From Burkholderia sp. BCC0322 (GTDB taxonomy: Bacteria; Pseudomonadota; Gammaproteobacteria; Burkholderiales; Burkholderiaceae): a stretch of DNA of 64,000 bases. Under the pieces are notes generated by a model. That model did no database searches and was not told the DNA's origin. It saw nothing but the letters and a program-made list of their open reading frames with translations. The stretch lies in the NCBI RefSeq assembly GCF_902833045.1, contig NZ_CADFDU010000001.1:1195927-1259926 (forward strand), read 5' to 3'. A program made the translations under genes and the position numbers. Positions 16,797-25,605 of the stretch are shown here, piece by piece (position 1 is the first letter of the stretch; each line of letters opens with the position of its first letter).

Positions 16797-16827
16797 AATT
16801 TGCACGCAAATTATTTTGCGCGCAAAA
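16797..16827. promoter_or_regulatory. Two tandem OhrR-type palindromic operators upstream of ohrR
   Basis: AATTTGCACGCAAATT (16797-16812) and TTTTGCGCGCAAAA (16814-16827) are two perfect palindromes one base apart, both built on the core TTTGCRYGCAAA. They lie 30-60 bases upstream of the ohrR start codon. A related half-site, GTGTGCAAAT, occurs at about 16251-16260 in front of ohr. OhrR-family proteins bind AT-flanked palindromes of this size; assignment is by position and symmetry. Confidence 0.7.
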
Positions 16828-16952
16828 GATCGGGATGAACAGGGGGCGGCCGGCGCGGGGCGCGGCCGACCGAGGCGGGGGAAGAGATGGGGCGCCGGGA
16901 GCCAACCCGCCGCGGAGAACGGTGGCCGGCGACATGCGCCGGCCGGGGGGCT

Positions 16953-17762
16953 TCAGCGACCCGACGTGGTGGTCGTTGCGCCCGGTTCCTGTACGCCGAA
17001 GCAGCCGCGATAGGTCGCGTAGAACGAGCAGTACAGCATCGTGACGATGATGATCGTCACCGGCATCATGATCGTCAGCGCGTAGGCGCCGGCGCCGAGC
17101 GCCTGCAGCAGCAGCGACAGCGCAAGCGACGTGCCGAGCGCGACGCCGAACCACAGCATGCCGTACACGACGAACGCGCCGCGATTGCGCCAGCAACTGA
17201 CGACGCTGAAGAACAGCGCCTTGACGGGCGGGACGTCATGCCACGCGACCAGCACCGGCGCGAACCAGAACAGCATCGCGACCGGCAGGTAGAGCAGCGT
17301 CGCGAAGAACAGCGCGCCGAGCGTGCCTTGCGCGGCGAGCCCTTCCGGCGTGGTGCTCGCTTCGTCCGCCGCGCCCATCATCACGTGGAACAGCGCGCCG
17401 CCGTCCACGAACGACGAAGCGGCGAACACGAGCACCATCGAGGCGACGTAGATCACGCCGAGCACGAGCAGCCGCTGGGTCGCGATGGTGCCGTACGAGC
17501 GGAAGCCGTCGACGAGGATCGTCGGCATCACGGGCTTGCCGGCCACCGTGTCGCGGCACGCGGCCATGAAGCCGACCGCGACGCCGGGAATGAATACCAG
17601 CGGTAGCGCGGAGCCGATCACGGGCACCATCGATATCAGCGTGATCGCCAGCAGGTACGTGAAGAACAGCGTGATGAACGCGAGCGGGTTCCGGCGGAAC
17701 AGCCAGACGCCTTGACGGAACCAGACATAGCCTGTTTTGGCGGGCACTTCGATCAGTTGCAT
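16953..17762 (-). CDS. BPSS1780-family integral membrane protein
   Basis: 269 residues with about six hydrophobic segments ([70 protein letters not shown], and others). It begins [29 protein letters not shown], the usual opening of this beta-proteobacterial family, whose function is not known. Its ATG at 17762 overlaps the end of thrB by 10 bases (ATGCAACTGA), which suggests translational coupling. Confidence 0.88.
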   Translation of the reverse strand: MQLIEVPAKTGYVWFRQGVWLFRRNPLAFITLFFTYLLAITLISMVPVIGSALPLVFIPGVAVGFMAACRDTVAGKPVMPTILVDGFRSYGTIATQRLLVLGVIYVASMVLVFAASSFVDGGALFHVMMGAADEASTTPEGLAAQGTLGALFFATLLYLPVAMLFWFAPVLVAWHDVPPVKALFFSVVSCWRNRGAFVVYGMLWFGVALGTSLALSLLLQALGAGAYALTIMMPVTIIIVTMLYCSFYATYRGCFGVQEPGATTTTSGR

Positions 17763-18751
17763 GCGGTTTGGATCTCGGGAAGCGCGGGCGTATGCGCGAT
17801 GCGCTCGCGCAGGATGCGTTCGAAATGGCCGGGGTCGTGCGGCTTGAGCATCTCGGCCGCGCGCGGCAGATAGAAGTCGTACAGGCGCGACACCCAGAAG
17901 CGATACGCGCCCGCGCGCAGCATGTCGCTCCAGTGGCGACGCTCCTCGGCCGTGAACGGCCGAACGGTCTGGTATGCGCGCAGCAGCGCGTCGGCGCGCG
18001 CGACGTCGAGCACGCCGGTCGCGAGGTCGACGCACCAGTCGTTGACCGTGACCGCGACGTCGAACAGCCACTTGTCGCAGCCGGCGAAATAGAAGTCGAA
18101 GAAGCCGCCGAGCCGCACGTCGTGGCCGGTGCCGGGCGCAGCGTGCGCGAACAGCACGTTGTCGCGGAACAGGTCGCAATGGCACGGCCCGGCCGGCAAC
18201 GCCGCGTAGTCGTCCGATGCGAAGAAGCTGGCCTGGTGCGCGAGCTCGCCTTCCAGCAGCGCGCGCTGCGGCTCCGTGATGAACGGCACGATCGCCGGCA
18301 CGTTCTCCTGCCACCACGGCAGGCTGCGCAGGTTCGGCTGGGTGCGCGGATAGTCGCGGCCGGCGAGGTGCAGGCGTGCGAGCATCTGCCCGACCTCGAT
18401 GCAGTGTTCGACCCCCGGCGCGAGTTCAGCCGAGCCGTCGAGCTTCGTGACGATCGCGGCCGGCTTGCCGTGCAGCATGCCGAACAGCGCGCCGTCGTCA
18501 CGCGGGATCGGATCGGGCACCGGCACGCCGTGGCCGGCCAGATGGCGCATCAGGTCGAGGTAGAACGGCAGTTGCTGCGCCGTGAGCTTTTCGAAGATCG
18601 TGAGGACGTACTCGCCGCGCGTCGTCGTCAGGAAGAAATTGCTGTTCTCGATACCGGACGGAATGCCGCGGAACGCAAGCACGTCGCCCAGTTCGTAGTG
18701 GCGCATCCATTGCGCGAGATCGGAGTCGGAAACAGCAGTGAAAACGGCCAT
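17753..18751 (-). CDS. thrB: Homoserine kinase, ThrB type II (choline-kinase fold)
   Basis: 332 residues starting [16 protein letters not shown]. It has the phosphotransferase-fold landmarks of the pseudomonad/Burkholderia Thr[12 protein letters not shown] near residue 35, the catalytic [12 protein letters not shown] (H-x-D-x4-N) and the metal loop [19 protein letters not shown]. It phosphorylates homoserine on the way to threonine. ATG 18751 is chosen; the frame extends to 18781 without better signals. The neighbours DUF2782 upstream and BPSS1780 downstream form the usual cluster. Confidence 0.93.
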   Translation of the reverse strand: MAVFTAVSDSDLAQWMRHYELGDVLAFRGIPSGIENSNFFLTTTRGEYVLTIFEKLTAQQLPFYLDLMRHLAGHGVPVPDPIPRDDGALFGMLHGKPAAIVTKLDGSAELAPGVEHCIEVGQMLARLHLAGRDYPRTQPNLRSLPWWQENVPAIVPFITEPQRALLEGELAHQASFFASDDYAALPAGPCHCDLFRDNVLFAHAAPGTGHDVRLGGFFDFYFAGCDKWLFDVAVTVNDWCVDLATGVLDVARADALLRAYQTVRPFTAEERRHWSDMLRAGAYRFWVSRLYDFYLPRAAEMLKPHDPGHFERILRERIAHTPALPEIQTACN

Positions 18752-18852
18752 GCGGGATGCGTCAGGTGAGGGTGTCGGCACGCGGGCGGCGTGCGTCGCG
18801 ACAGCAGGTGAAGGGAGGCGGCGCGCGGCGTCCGGTGCCGCGCGCCATGGAA

Positions 18853-19248
18853 TCAGTAGCGCAGGTTCAGCGACGGCAGGCGCGTGATCGGGATACCCGC
18901 GTCGTGCGGCTTCGGCGACGTGTCGGGCGTCGAGCTCATTTGGTAGCGCGTGCCGAAGTTCGACTTCACGTCGATCTCGACCGGTTTGCCGCGATCGCGG
19001 TACTCGGTGACTTCGGTGCCGTTCTTGCTCTTTTCGTGGAAGCTCGGCGTGCGGCGGATGTCGGCGAAGTCGACTTTCGACGTGACTTCGGCGCCCGGCC
19101 GGTTGATCTTGCGGAGATCGGGCAGGCCGGCGGCCTCGTTGGCCTCGGCCCGAGCCTGCGCGTCGGCGTCAGGCGTGCCGCCGGCGGCGTAAGCGACGCT
19201 GGCGGCGGCAAACGCGGCAGCAGCGGCGACGAGAATGAGCGGCTTCAT
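18853..19248 (-). CDS. DUF2782 family secreted protein
   Basis: 131 residues with an N-terminal signal peptide ([21 protein letters not shown], cleavage about AYA/AG) and a C-terminal patch [19 protein letters not shown]...GTRYQM that matches the DUF2782 pattern (E-Y-R ... I-x-V ... G-x-x-Y). In pseudomonads DUF2782 also lies directly upstream of thrB, which supports the assignment. Function is unknown; periplasmic location is inferred. Confidence 0.85.
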   Translation of the reverse strand: MKPLILVAAAAAFAAASVAYAAGGTPDADAQARAEANEAAGLPDLRKINRPGAEVTSKVDFADIRRTPSFHEKSKNGTEVTEYRDRGKPVEIDVKSNFGTRYQMSSTPDTSPKPHDAGIPITRLPSLNLRY

Positions 19249-19377
19249 GATGAGTCTCCAGTGAACCCGCCGATTTTAGCAAATACTGCGCCCCGTCCGG
19301 CCCTCGCGTGCGTAGGGGCAGCCACAAGGGTGACCGGGTTCCGTGGTAATGTCGTCGGATCAGACGAGGTGATGAAA

Positions 19378-20904
19378 ATGAAGAACGATTTGAGCCGCCG
19401 GCACCGAGTGCTGACGCCCGAGAGCCCGTCAGTCGAGGCTTTCGACGATCCGATCGCCGCCGTCGCGCGGCTGTCCGCCATTTACGACACGAACACGGGC
19501 TTCCTGCGCGACGCGTTCGCGCAGTATCGCCGCCACGAACCGATCACCGAGCACGTGCGCGCATGCTATCCGTTCGTGCGGATTCGCACCGACGTCAACA
19601 CGCATGTCGATTCGCGCCGCTCGTACGGTTTCGTTGCGGGCCCCGGGGTGTTCGAGACGACGGTCACGCGCCCCGATCTTTTCGCGAACTACTATCGCGA
19701 GCAGCTGCGCCTGCTGTCGAAGAACCACCATGTGAAGATCGAGATCGGCGTGTCGTCGCAGCCGATTCCGATTCATTTCGCGTTTCCTGAAGGCATCCAT
19801 CTCGAGGGCGAGCTCGACCGCGACCGCCTGCTCGCGATGCGCGACATCTTCGATACACCCGACCTGTCGTATCTCGACGACCGCATCGTCAACGGCACGT
19901 TCGAGCCGGCGCCGGGCGAGCCGCATCCGCTCGCGCTGTTCACGGCCGCGCGCGTCGATTTCTCGCTGCACCGGCTGCGCCACTACACGGCGACGTCGCC
20001 CACGCATTTCCAGAACTACGTGCTGTACACGAACTACCAGTTCTACATCGACGAGTTCGTGAAGCTGGGCCGCACGGTGATGACGGAGAGCGACGATCCC
20101 GAGGTGCGTGCATACCGGAGCCAGTACAGCGCGTTCGTCGAGCCGGGCGATGTCGTCACGTACAACGCCAACCTCGGCAGCGAACCGGCCGAGGGCGTCG
20201 CGCCGCCGCGCCTGCCGCAGATGCCCGCGTATCACCTGAAGCGCGCGGACGGCAGCGGCATCACGATGGTCAACATCGGCGTCGGCCCGTCGAACGCGAA
20301 GACGATCACCGATCACATCGCGGTGCTGCGTCCGCACGCGTGGGTGATGCTCGGTCACTGCGCGGGGCTGCGCAACACGCAGCGTCTCGGCGACTACGTG
20401 CTCGCACACGGCTACGTGCGCGAGGATCACGTGCTCGATGCAGACCTGCCGCTGTGGGTGCCGATTCCGGCGCTCGCTGAAGTGCAGCTCGCACTCGAGC
20501 GCGGGGTGGCCGACGTGACCCGGCTGGAGGGCGCTGAACTGAAGCGCGTGATGCGCACAGGTACGGTCGCGAGCGTCGACAACCGCAACTGGGAGTTGCG
20601 CGATCATCGCGAGCCGGTGCAGCGGCTGTCGCAGAGCCGTGCGATCGCGCTCGACATGGAAAGCGCGACGATCGCCGCGAACGGCTTCCGCTTCCGCGTG
20701 CCGTACGGCACGCTGCTGTGCGTGTCGGACAAGCCGCTGCACGGCGAGCTGAAGCTGCCGGGCATGGCCGACACGTTCTATCGCGGGCAGGTCGACCAGC
20801 ATCTGCAGATCGGCGTGAAGGCGATGGAGATCCTGCGCACGAACGGGCTCGACAAGCTGCATAGCCGCAAACTGCGGAGCTTTGCGGAAGTGGCGTTCCA
20901 GTAA
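19378..20904 (+). CDS. amn: AMP nucleosidase
   Basis: About 508 residues: an N-terminal AMP-nucleosidase domain (FDDPIAAVARLSAIYDTNTGFLRDAF ... RSYGFVAGPGVFETTVTRP) and a C-terminal nucleoside-phosphorylase-like domain (MVNIGVGPSNAKTITDHIAVLRPHAWVMLGHCAGLR, IALDMESATIAANGFRFRVPYGTLLCVSDKPLHGELKLPG). It hydrolyses AMP to adenine and ribose 5-phosphate. GAGG lies eight bases before ATG 19378 but only two bases before ATG 19372, so the later ATG is preferred. The last 12 codons are the attachment site of the element that follows, and a second copy of them lies at 28329-28366. The gene itself is intact. Confidence 0.94.
   Translation: MKNDLSRRHRVLTPESPSVEAFDDPIAAVARLSAIYDTNTGFLRDAFAQYRRHEPITEHVRACYPFVRIRTDVNTHVDSRRSYGFVAGPGVFETTVTRPDLFANYYREQLRLLSKNHHVKIEIGVSSQPIPIHFAFPEGIHLEGELDRDRLLAMRDIFDTPDLSYLDDRIVNGTFEPAPGEPHPLALFTAARVDFSLHRLRHYTATSPTHFQNYVLYTNYQFYIDEFVKLGRTVMTESDDPEVRAYRSQYSAFVEPGDVVTYNANLGSEPAEGVAPPRLPQMPAYHLKRADGSGITMVNIGVGPSNAKTITDHIAVLRPHAWVMLGHCAGLRNTQRLGDYVLAHGYVREDHVLDADLPLWVPIPALAEVQLALERGVADVTRLEGAELKRVMRTGTVASVDNRNWELRDHREPVQRLSQSRAIALDMESATIAANGFRFRVPYGTLLCVSDKPLHGELKLPGMADTFYRGQVDQHLQIGVKAMEILRTNGLDKLHSRKLRSFAEVAFQ
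20867..20904 (+). repeat. Left attachment site (attL), 3' end of amn
   Basis: This 38-base stretch encodes K-L-R-S-F-A-E-V-A-F-Q-stop of amn and recurs at 28329-28366 with 34 identities. The longest identical core is AGCTTTGCGGAAGTGGCGTT (20878-20897). The integrase remnant ends 70 bases to the right. These features mark the left border of an integrated element. Confidence 0.85.
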
Positions 20905-20973
20905 CGAACCCTTGTTGTACAAGGCTTCCCGGCCGGCCCGGGGAGCCTTCGTGTCTAACATCAGCGTTGGTGT

Positions 20974-21610
20974 CTAACTTGCACGCGTTAATGGAACTGG
21001 TTGGACACGTTCTACTTCGCGTGATTTCGTGTAGTGCGCCGTCATGCTTTCGGTCGTGTGGCCGGCCAGTGATTGCGCTGCCGCGGCCCCCCGCTGCCGC
21101 TTAAGATCAGTCAGCGCCTTCGCCCGCAGATCATGGAAGTGCATGCCGATCAGGTATAGCGGGTTCGGGGTGATTCCCCTTTCTTCGCAGTCTTTCTCGT
21201 AGGCCGATCGCGCGCGCTGGCAAGCGCGTTTCCACACTGAGTACGCGCCGATATAGGTGAAGCGGCCGCCGGCATGCGTGCAAATCACTGGCCCGATGGC
21301 GGTGATCTTGCCGCCACGCGCTCGATCCAATGTTTCTCGCAGGTCGGGTGTCATCTCGATCAACAGACGCACGCCGCTGCTGTTGACCGTCTTGCTCGGG
21401 TGAAACGAAATCCCCTCGTCGGACACGTTCTGCCAGTTGAGCGCGAGAAGATCGCCGATACGTTGTGCGGTCTGGTATGCCAGGTCGATCAGGCAGAGGA
21501 TCGACCGTGCGGACGATGTCTTGTAGCCGGCACCGGAAACGATGGCCGCCCGCACTGCGTCCAGCTCGTCGTCCGTGATGTAGCGATCCCGCTTCTTTTC
21601 CCTCGCCGCG
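20974..21610 (-). pseudogene. int: Tyrosine recombinase (phage integrase), C-terminal catalytic part only
   Basis: From about 21610 the frame reads KKRDRYITDDELDAVRAAI and continues as a catalytic domain of tyrosine recombinases. All catalytic residues are visible: Arg in YQTAQRIGDLLAL, His-x-x-Arg in FHDLRAKAL, His in AGHTTESMT and the Tyr nucleophile in AHYTKSRE. The N-terminal arm-binding and core-binding domains are missing, replaced by a gpV fragment in another frame. The first possible start in frame is GTG 21555, inside the domain. It is therefore most likely inactive. The gene ends 70 bases from attL, the normal place for the integrase. Confidence 0.85.
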
Positions 21611-21691
21611 AGCGTCGTGGTCGACGTCGATCACGGTGCCCTCGCGCAGGAGGCTTTCGAGGCGGCGGTTCAGGTCAGCAAAATCATCCAT
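21611..21691 (-). pseudogene. Phage baseplate assembly protein V (gpV), N-terminal fragment
   Basis: ATG 21691 begins MDDFADLNRRLESLLREG followed by TVIDVDHDA. This matches the conserved opening of P2-type gpV (L-N-R-R-L-E-x-L-x-R-x-G-T-I-x-x-V-D-H). Homology stops after about 27 codons, where the sequence changes to the integrase in a different reading frame. The open frame runs on out of phase to 21131 as a chimaera without meaning. This marks a deletion joining the tail operon to the integrase. Confidence 0.75.
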
Positions 21692-21756
21692 GCGGCAAGG
21701 ATGCCGCGCGCGCGGGAGAGGGTCACGGGTATTCAGTTGTGTCAGGGCAGCCCACA

Positions 21757-21791
21757 ACGAAAAAGCCCGCTGGCCTTCGATCAGCGGGCTT
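21757..21791 (-). terminator. Intrinsic terminator downstream of the lectin-like gene
   Basis: AAGCCCGCTG and CAGCGGGCTT pair around a nine-base loop; on the minus strand the hairpin is followed by TTTTTCGT. It ends the lectin-like transcript before the gpV fragment, as expected of an independently expressed cargo gene (moron). Confidence 0.85.
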
Positions 21792-21876
21792 CAGTATTGA
21801 TGCGGTCCGGCTCAAACGGTGCTTGAGCCTGCGAAAGCAGAGGGTCCCTTGATGGGGGCCGACTCTGATTTGCGTT

Positions 21877-22302
21877 TTATTCGAAGGCCTTGAGGTTGTT
21901 CAGCGGGACCAAATGCCACTGCTGGGCAGGTGAGCCATTGATCGGGAAGAGCCAGATCGGGTTTCCATCCTTGACGACGCGATTCTTGTCGTCGAGGCAC
22001 AACGATTCATCGGCCCTGGGTACGATGTATCCGGGTTTCGAGAAGAAATCCCATTGGATTGCGCTGGAGCTGGGCTTGAGCTTCAGGAGGGATTCAGGTG
22101 CGATCCGGTCTGCACCGATCGCGAGCACTCCGCCACTCGAATTCAGCGAGATGATGCCGGTGTCGAAGTTGATATCCCAAAAGCCGTAGCGAGGCGCCAA
22201 CCCGTTTTTGCTTCTAAGTACGACAGGGTTGTCCTGTAATTGATCCGTGACCCCAATCACGTAGTTCGGATCTTGAGAATATTCAATAATATAGACACCC
22301 AT
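21877..22302 (-). CDS. Ricin-type beta-trefoil lectin-like protein, prophage cargo
   Basis: 141 residues starting MGVYIIEYSQDPNYVIGV with AGGAG eight bases upstream. Repeats of about 40-45 residues, each with a Leu/Ile-rich strand, and a final AQQWHLVP (the Q-x-W mark of ricin B-like trefoils) suggest a carbohydrate-binding trefoil. There is no signal peptide, membrane segment or enzyme domain. The gene and its flanks are clearly AT-richer than the surrounding phage genes, and it has its own terminator. It sits between gpS and gpV, where P2 itself carries the extra gene orf30. It could be a lysogenic-conversion lectin, or one that acts on other phages or on host glycans; neither is shown. Confidence 0.65.
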   Translation of the reverse strand: MGVYIIEYSQDPNYVIGVTDQLQDNPVVLRSKNGLAPRYGFWDINFDTGIISLNSSGGVLAIGADRIAPESLLKLKPSSSAIQWDFFSKPGYIVPRADESLCLDDKNRVVKDGNPIWLFPINGSPAQQWHLVPLNNLKAFE

Positions 22303-22694
22303 TTTTTCTCTCCTAATCGTTCTACAAAAATATGACCCCGTTTATCGGTGCCGCCGGGTTGGAATTAACTCGGCTAATTAATAATAGATGGGAGGTTGTG
22401 GGATTCTAGCTGTCATATTTGCGGGTCTGATAACTGTAAATGGTCGCTTTGATTTGTGATTTTTTCGTCGTTTGTCGGATTTGATGCGTTGAGGTGGAAA
22501 TTGGATTTAAATCAATCTATGAAATAATCGGCCGCATCGTTCGGCTTCACGTCTTTTAATCGACAGTTCAGTGGCTGTTAATTTTACGGAATCCAATGGG
22601 TGCCATATCGGTCTCCTTCCGTGGAGTGTCCGTTCTGGCGGCCGGGAAGCTTTCGAATAACCGGCCGTGCAAAGAAAACCGGCGGTGCGTCGCA
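22303..22694. other. AT-rich non-coding stretch upstream of the lectin-like gene
   Basis: No convincing gene is present. The base composition drops sharply compared with both flanking phage genes (runs such as taattaataataga near 22376-22388), as expected for the promoter and imported flank of a cargo gene. The 3' end of gpS borders it on the right. Confidence 0.6.
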
Positions 22695-23147
22695 CTACCG
22701 CGCCAGAAAGTCGAGGACGGCATCGGCGATCCTGTCGACATCGGCATCGCCCAGGCCGAGCAGCTCGCGTACCGGATACTGCACGACTGGACCACGGTTG
22801 CGTTCGACCCGATCGCGCAGGCCCTCCTGGTGGACGCGCGCGATGCGTTCGACCTGACGCGTGAAATGCAGCACGGACGCGTCGGCCGTCGCGGCGGTTT
22901 TGAGGAAGCGGGCGGTGCGCAGCTTCGCGAACATCGCGCGGCGGATGCGACCTTTCTTGCGCCGGGCCTGTGGCTTGCGCGGCGCGTAGCGGCTGCCGTC
23001 CGGGTTCCGAGCCTCGGCGATACGGCGCGAATGGCGCCGGCGCAGCTCGGCGGCCAGCCCCTTCGCCAGGACGGTGCGCTGCGCGCTCGTGAGCTGGCCG
23101 AGCAGGCCGGACGCCCATTCCTCCGCGCGGGAAAGTCGGTCGACCAT
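22695..23147 (-). CDS. Phage virion morphogenesis (tail completion) protein gpS
   Basis: 150 residues, the same length as P2 gpS. It begins VDRLSRAEEWASGLLGQL after the initiating Met and has the basic segment RRRHSRRIAEARNPDGSRYAPRKPQARRKKG, typical of this family, in which the NPDG-x-x-Y-x-P-R element is highly conserved. gpS completes tails and joins them to heads in P2-like phages. Its ATG overlaps the gpR stop by one base (TGATG), the normal R-S coupling. It is the only structural gene of the prophage that looks complete. Confidence 0.88.
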   Translation of the reverse strand: MVDRLSRAEEWASGLLGQLTSAQRTVLAKGLAAELRRRHSRRIAEARNPDGSRYAPRKPQARRKKGRIRRAMFAKLRTARFLKTAATADASVLHFTRQVERIARVHQEGLRDRVERNRGPVVQYPVRELLGLGDADVDRIADAVLDFLAR

Positions 23148-23542
23148 CAGTCCCCCGCGATCGGCGGCTCGCCGAAGTGGCGAATCTCGTAGCCGTCCGG
23201 CCGCTCGACCACGCCGACGCGCTCGGTCAGTTTCAGCAGGATCTCGACGTCGGATTTGCCGTTGTCGAGCAGCTCGGCCTGGAACTTGAACCCTTCGCGA
23301 CAGAGATCGCGGTTCAGCAGCAGCTCGGGCTGGTGGATCTTCAGCCAGGCGATGATCGGCACCATCAGGTGATCCGAATTGCCGGCGTAGTCGGTCACGA
23401 CGATGTCGAGCGTGTACGCATATTCGAACGACAGCGATTTCGCTGCGGTGACGGCAATCGACCCGTGTTCGATGAAGATGTGAAGCCGGTCGGGATTGCG
23501 CGCGAACTCGGGCAGGGCGGCTGTGAGCGCCGCGCGCAGACT
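23147..23542 (-). pseudogene. Phage tail completion protein gpR, lacking its start
   Basis: Reading from 23542 the frame gives SLRAALTAALPEFARNPDRL and later LDIVVTDYAGNSDHLMVPII and HQPELLLNRDL. This matches P2 gpR nearly from its beginning (LRAALTDALPGLARNPERF). Only the first three or so codons are missing: immediately upstream the frame has TGA and the sequence becomes the portal gene on the other strand. No good start codon remains, so gpR is probably not made, although a GTG at 23398 could start a short form. Confidence 0.85.
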
Positions 23543-24279
23543 TCAGCCGGTTCGTGCTCGAGTACCTGGTCTTCGCGAACGGCTACCTCGAGCTGCGCAC
23601 GAACCAGCTCGGCGCGCCGATGGCGTTGAAGTCGTCGCTCGCGAAGTACACACGGGTCGGTATCGAGCCGGGTCAATATTGGTTCGTGACGAACGTGCGC
23701 GAGCCGTACGAGTTCCCGAAGGGCTCGGTCTATCACCTGTACGAGCCGGACCTGAACCAAGAGATCTACGGACTACCTGAATACCTGTCGGCGTTGAACT
23801 CGACCTGGCTGAACGAAAGCGCGACGCTGTTTCGCCGGCGCTACTACAAGAACGGGAGCCACGCCGGCTTCATCCTGTACATGACCGACGCGGCCGAGAA
23901 GCAGGAGGACGTCGACAACCTGCGCTCGGCGTTGAAGAACGCGAAGGGGCCGGGCAACTTCCGGAACCTGTTCATGTATGCGCCGAAGGGGAAGAAGGAC
24001 GGCATCCAGCTCTTGCCGATAGGCGAGGTCGCGGCGAAGGACGAGTTCTGGAACATCAAGAAGGTGACGGTCGAGGATCAGCTCGCGGCGCACCGCGTGC
24101 CGCCGCAACTGATGGGGATCATCCCGTCGAACGCGGGCGGGTTCGGTGACGTGGAGAAGGCGGCCGGGGTGTTCAATGGCCTCGAGATCGAGCCGCTGAA
24201 GGCTCGGCTCCGGGAGCTGAACGACTGGATCAGGATCGAGGTCGTGAGGTTCAGGGACTTCGAGATGCCGAAGGGCTGA
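23541..24279 (+). pseudogene. Phage portal protein gpQ, N-terminally truncated
   Basis: About 245 residues matching the C-terminal two thirds of P2-like portal proteins: SRFVLEYLVFANGYLELRTN, GSVYHLYEPDLNQEIYGLPEYL, ATLFRRRYYKNGSHAGFILY, KKVTVEDQLAAHRVPPQLMG and the end PLKARLRELNDWI. The first third of the gene, including the start, has been removed by the deletion that also cut gpR. The open frame could only begin at an internal GTG (23554). The head-to-head join with gpR at about 23541 shows one continuous deletion of the terminase, capsid and lysis genes that lie between Q and R in P2. Confidence 0.88.
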
Positions 24280-24305
24280 CGGCCCGAGCGCGCACCTGGC
24301 AAAGC

Positions 24306-24341
24306 AAAGCCGCCGGGCACTTCGGTGCCGGCGGCTTTTTT
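24306..24341 (+). terminator. Intrinsic terminator after the portal gene
   Basis: AAAGCCGCCGGGCAC and GTGCCGGCGGCTTT enclose the stable tetraloop TTCG and are followed by a T-run. It lies 27 bases after the gpQ stop, as expected for the end of the Q operon. Confidence 0.92.
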
Positions 24342-24715
24342 GCGTCCGTCGCCTGTGCGCGGCCCCGGCGGATTAGTGCGCCTCAGGGCGGCCGCCGCCT
24401 AGGTGCACCCCAAGAGTCGGACGGGCCTGCCGCAGGGCCGTGGCGGGCCGCCTGACGAGCTGGCGAGGCGTTCCAAGGGCCGGACCCTGCCCCTGGGATG
24501 GCGATTCAGACCCGGCGCGCGCAGTTGTGACCCCGCCGCACCTGCCCGTAAAATCGAACGGTTTCTATGCAGTCATGCGCCGGGCGCTCGGGCCCGCCTG
24601 GCGCGGGCTGCGCGGCGATCGGCGGGCTAATTCTTCCGTGCATTTTTATGCGCCTTGGTTATGCAGTCTCGATACCGCTGCTCGGGCTACAACCTAATGC
24701 TGATTGAGGGCGCGA
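24342..24715. other. Non-coding stretch at the position of P2 cos
   Basis: No gene is recognised in these 374 bases. It lies directly beyond the portal terminator, where P2-like phages carry the cohesive-end site cos. The GC-rich segment at about 24376-24412, with GGGCGGCCGCCGCCTAGG, might be part of it, but the Burkholderia phage cos sequence cannot be confirmed from the window. The right half turns AT-richer towards the DUF4145 gene. Confidence 0.35.
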
Positions 24716-25516
24716 TCATTTTGAGGTTTTGGTCGCGTCTCGCCGCTCGATAGCTTCTCTTTTGCTCTGCGGGAGCCTTTCATAGAGGCTGTCGACTTCA
24801 CGTGGATGCGTGATCATCTGCTCGGCCACGAGGTTCACCAACGTTAGAAGCTTCGTAGCGGTTGCCACGTCGTCCCGAACGTCAAGTTCACCAGGGTGCA
24901 CACTTTCGTTTCCGATCACGCGGACAATGTCAAGTGCGCGCTGGATCTTAGGGCTCAGTCCCTTTTGCACGAGAGACGCGATGTCCGAATCGATGTGCTT
25001 CCCCGATTCACCAAGCTGGACACACAACTTCTGCACGGCAAGACGAAGGAGCGCCGCTGCGCCGCGTGGAGAAACATTGAGGATTGAACGAGCCTCGATA
25101 AAGTCTGCCTTCACATCCTCGTTCAAATCGGGGTTAGGCATAACGCTAGGTGCGATCTCAGGATATATCAGCCTGTCGTGAACCCAAATCGCGAGCCCGT
25201 GACAGTTGTAGCATTCGCTCAAATGTATGTTTCCCACCTCGTAATCTATGTAGTCGTGCCGCTGACGACTCATTAGGAATGGCGCACCGGAACTAAGCTG
25301 ACTCAAATACTGTTCAAAGGCCTGTCGTGCCACCGCATCCAATTCATCGTCGGCAAGTATGTCCTCTTGGTCAGCGGCCGAGGGGAAATAGGGAACGCGA
25401 TTCGAGTTGCTGAGGCGGTTCGTGAAAAGTTGATGCCAGGTTTGTGATGTCAGCGCTCCGCAGTGAGGGCAGTTGAAGGCGGTTTCATTGGTCGCCGGTG
25501 CGACTGTCTTTGACAT
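24716..25516 (-). CDS. DUF4145 domain protein with N-terminal zinc-finger-like motif
   Basis: 266 residues from ATG 25516 (MSKTVAPATNETAF), with GAGAGG upstream. CPHC near residue 15 and CYNC near residue 103 could together bind zinc. The C-terminal half has the DUF4145 signature ARSILNVSPRGAAALLRLAVQKLC and RVIGNESVHPGE. DUF4145 is a small helical domain often attached to or encoded beside restriction and other defence proteins; no activity is known. The frame is also open from GTG 25606, which touches the stop codon of the RelA/SpoT-domain gene (TAGTG), so the two are almost certainly one transcript. As partner of a possible alarmone toxin it may be an antitoxin or a sensor; this is inference. 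Confidence 0.8.
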   Translation of the reverse strand: MSKTVAPATNETAFNCPHCGALTSQTWHQLFTNRLSNSNRVPYFPSAADQEDILADDELDAVARQAFEQYLSQLSSGAPFLMSRQRHDYIDYEVGNIHLSECYNCHGLAIWVHDRLIYPEIAPSVMPNPDLNEDVKADFIEARSILNVSPRGAAALLRLAVQKLCVQLGESGKHIDSDIASLVQKGLSPKIQRALDIVRVIGNESVHPGELDVRDDVATATKLLTLVNLVAEQMITHPREVDSLYERLPQSKREAIERRDATKTSK

Positions 25517-25605
25517 TTTGGGCCTCTCGCGATACTTGTAATGTGGTTCGATCAGACAACTGCCCGGCCGTACTCCGCGTTCGTATCGGATAGTGGCGGT
25601 TGCCA

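Noticed and set aside
20974-21555. Functional integrase starting at GTG 21555
   Set aside because: Recognisable catalytic-domain sequence continues upstream of that codon without a start, and the arm- and core-binding domains are missing.
21131-21757. 208-codon minus-strand frame overlapping the integrase
   Set aside because: Only codons from 21691 to about 21611 match a real protein (gpV N-terminus); the remainder is the integrase sequence read in the wrong frame.
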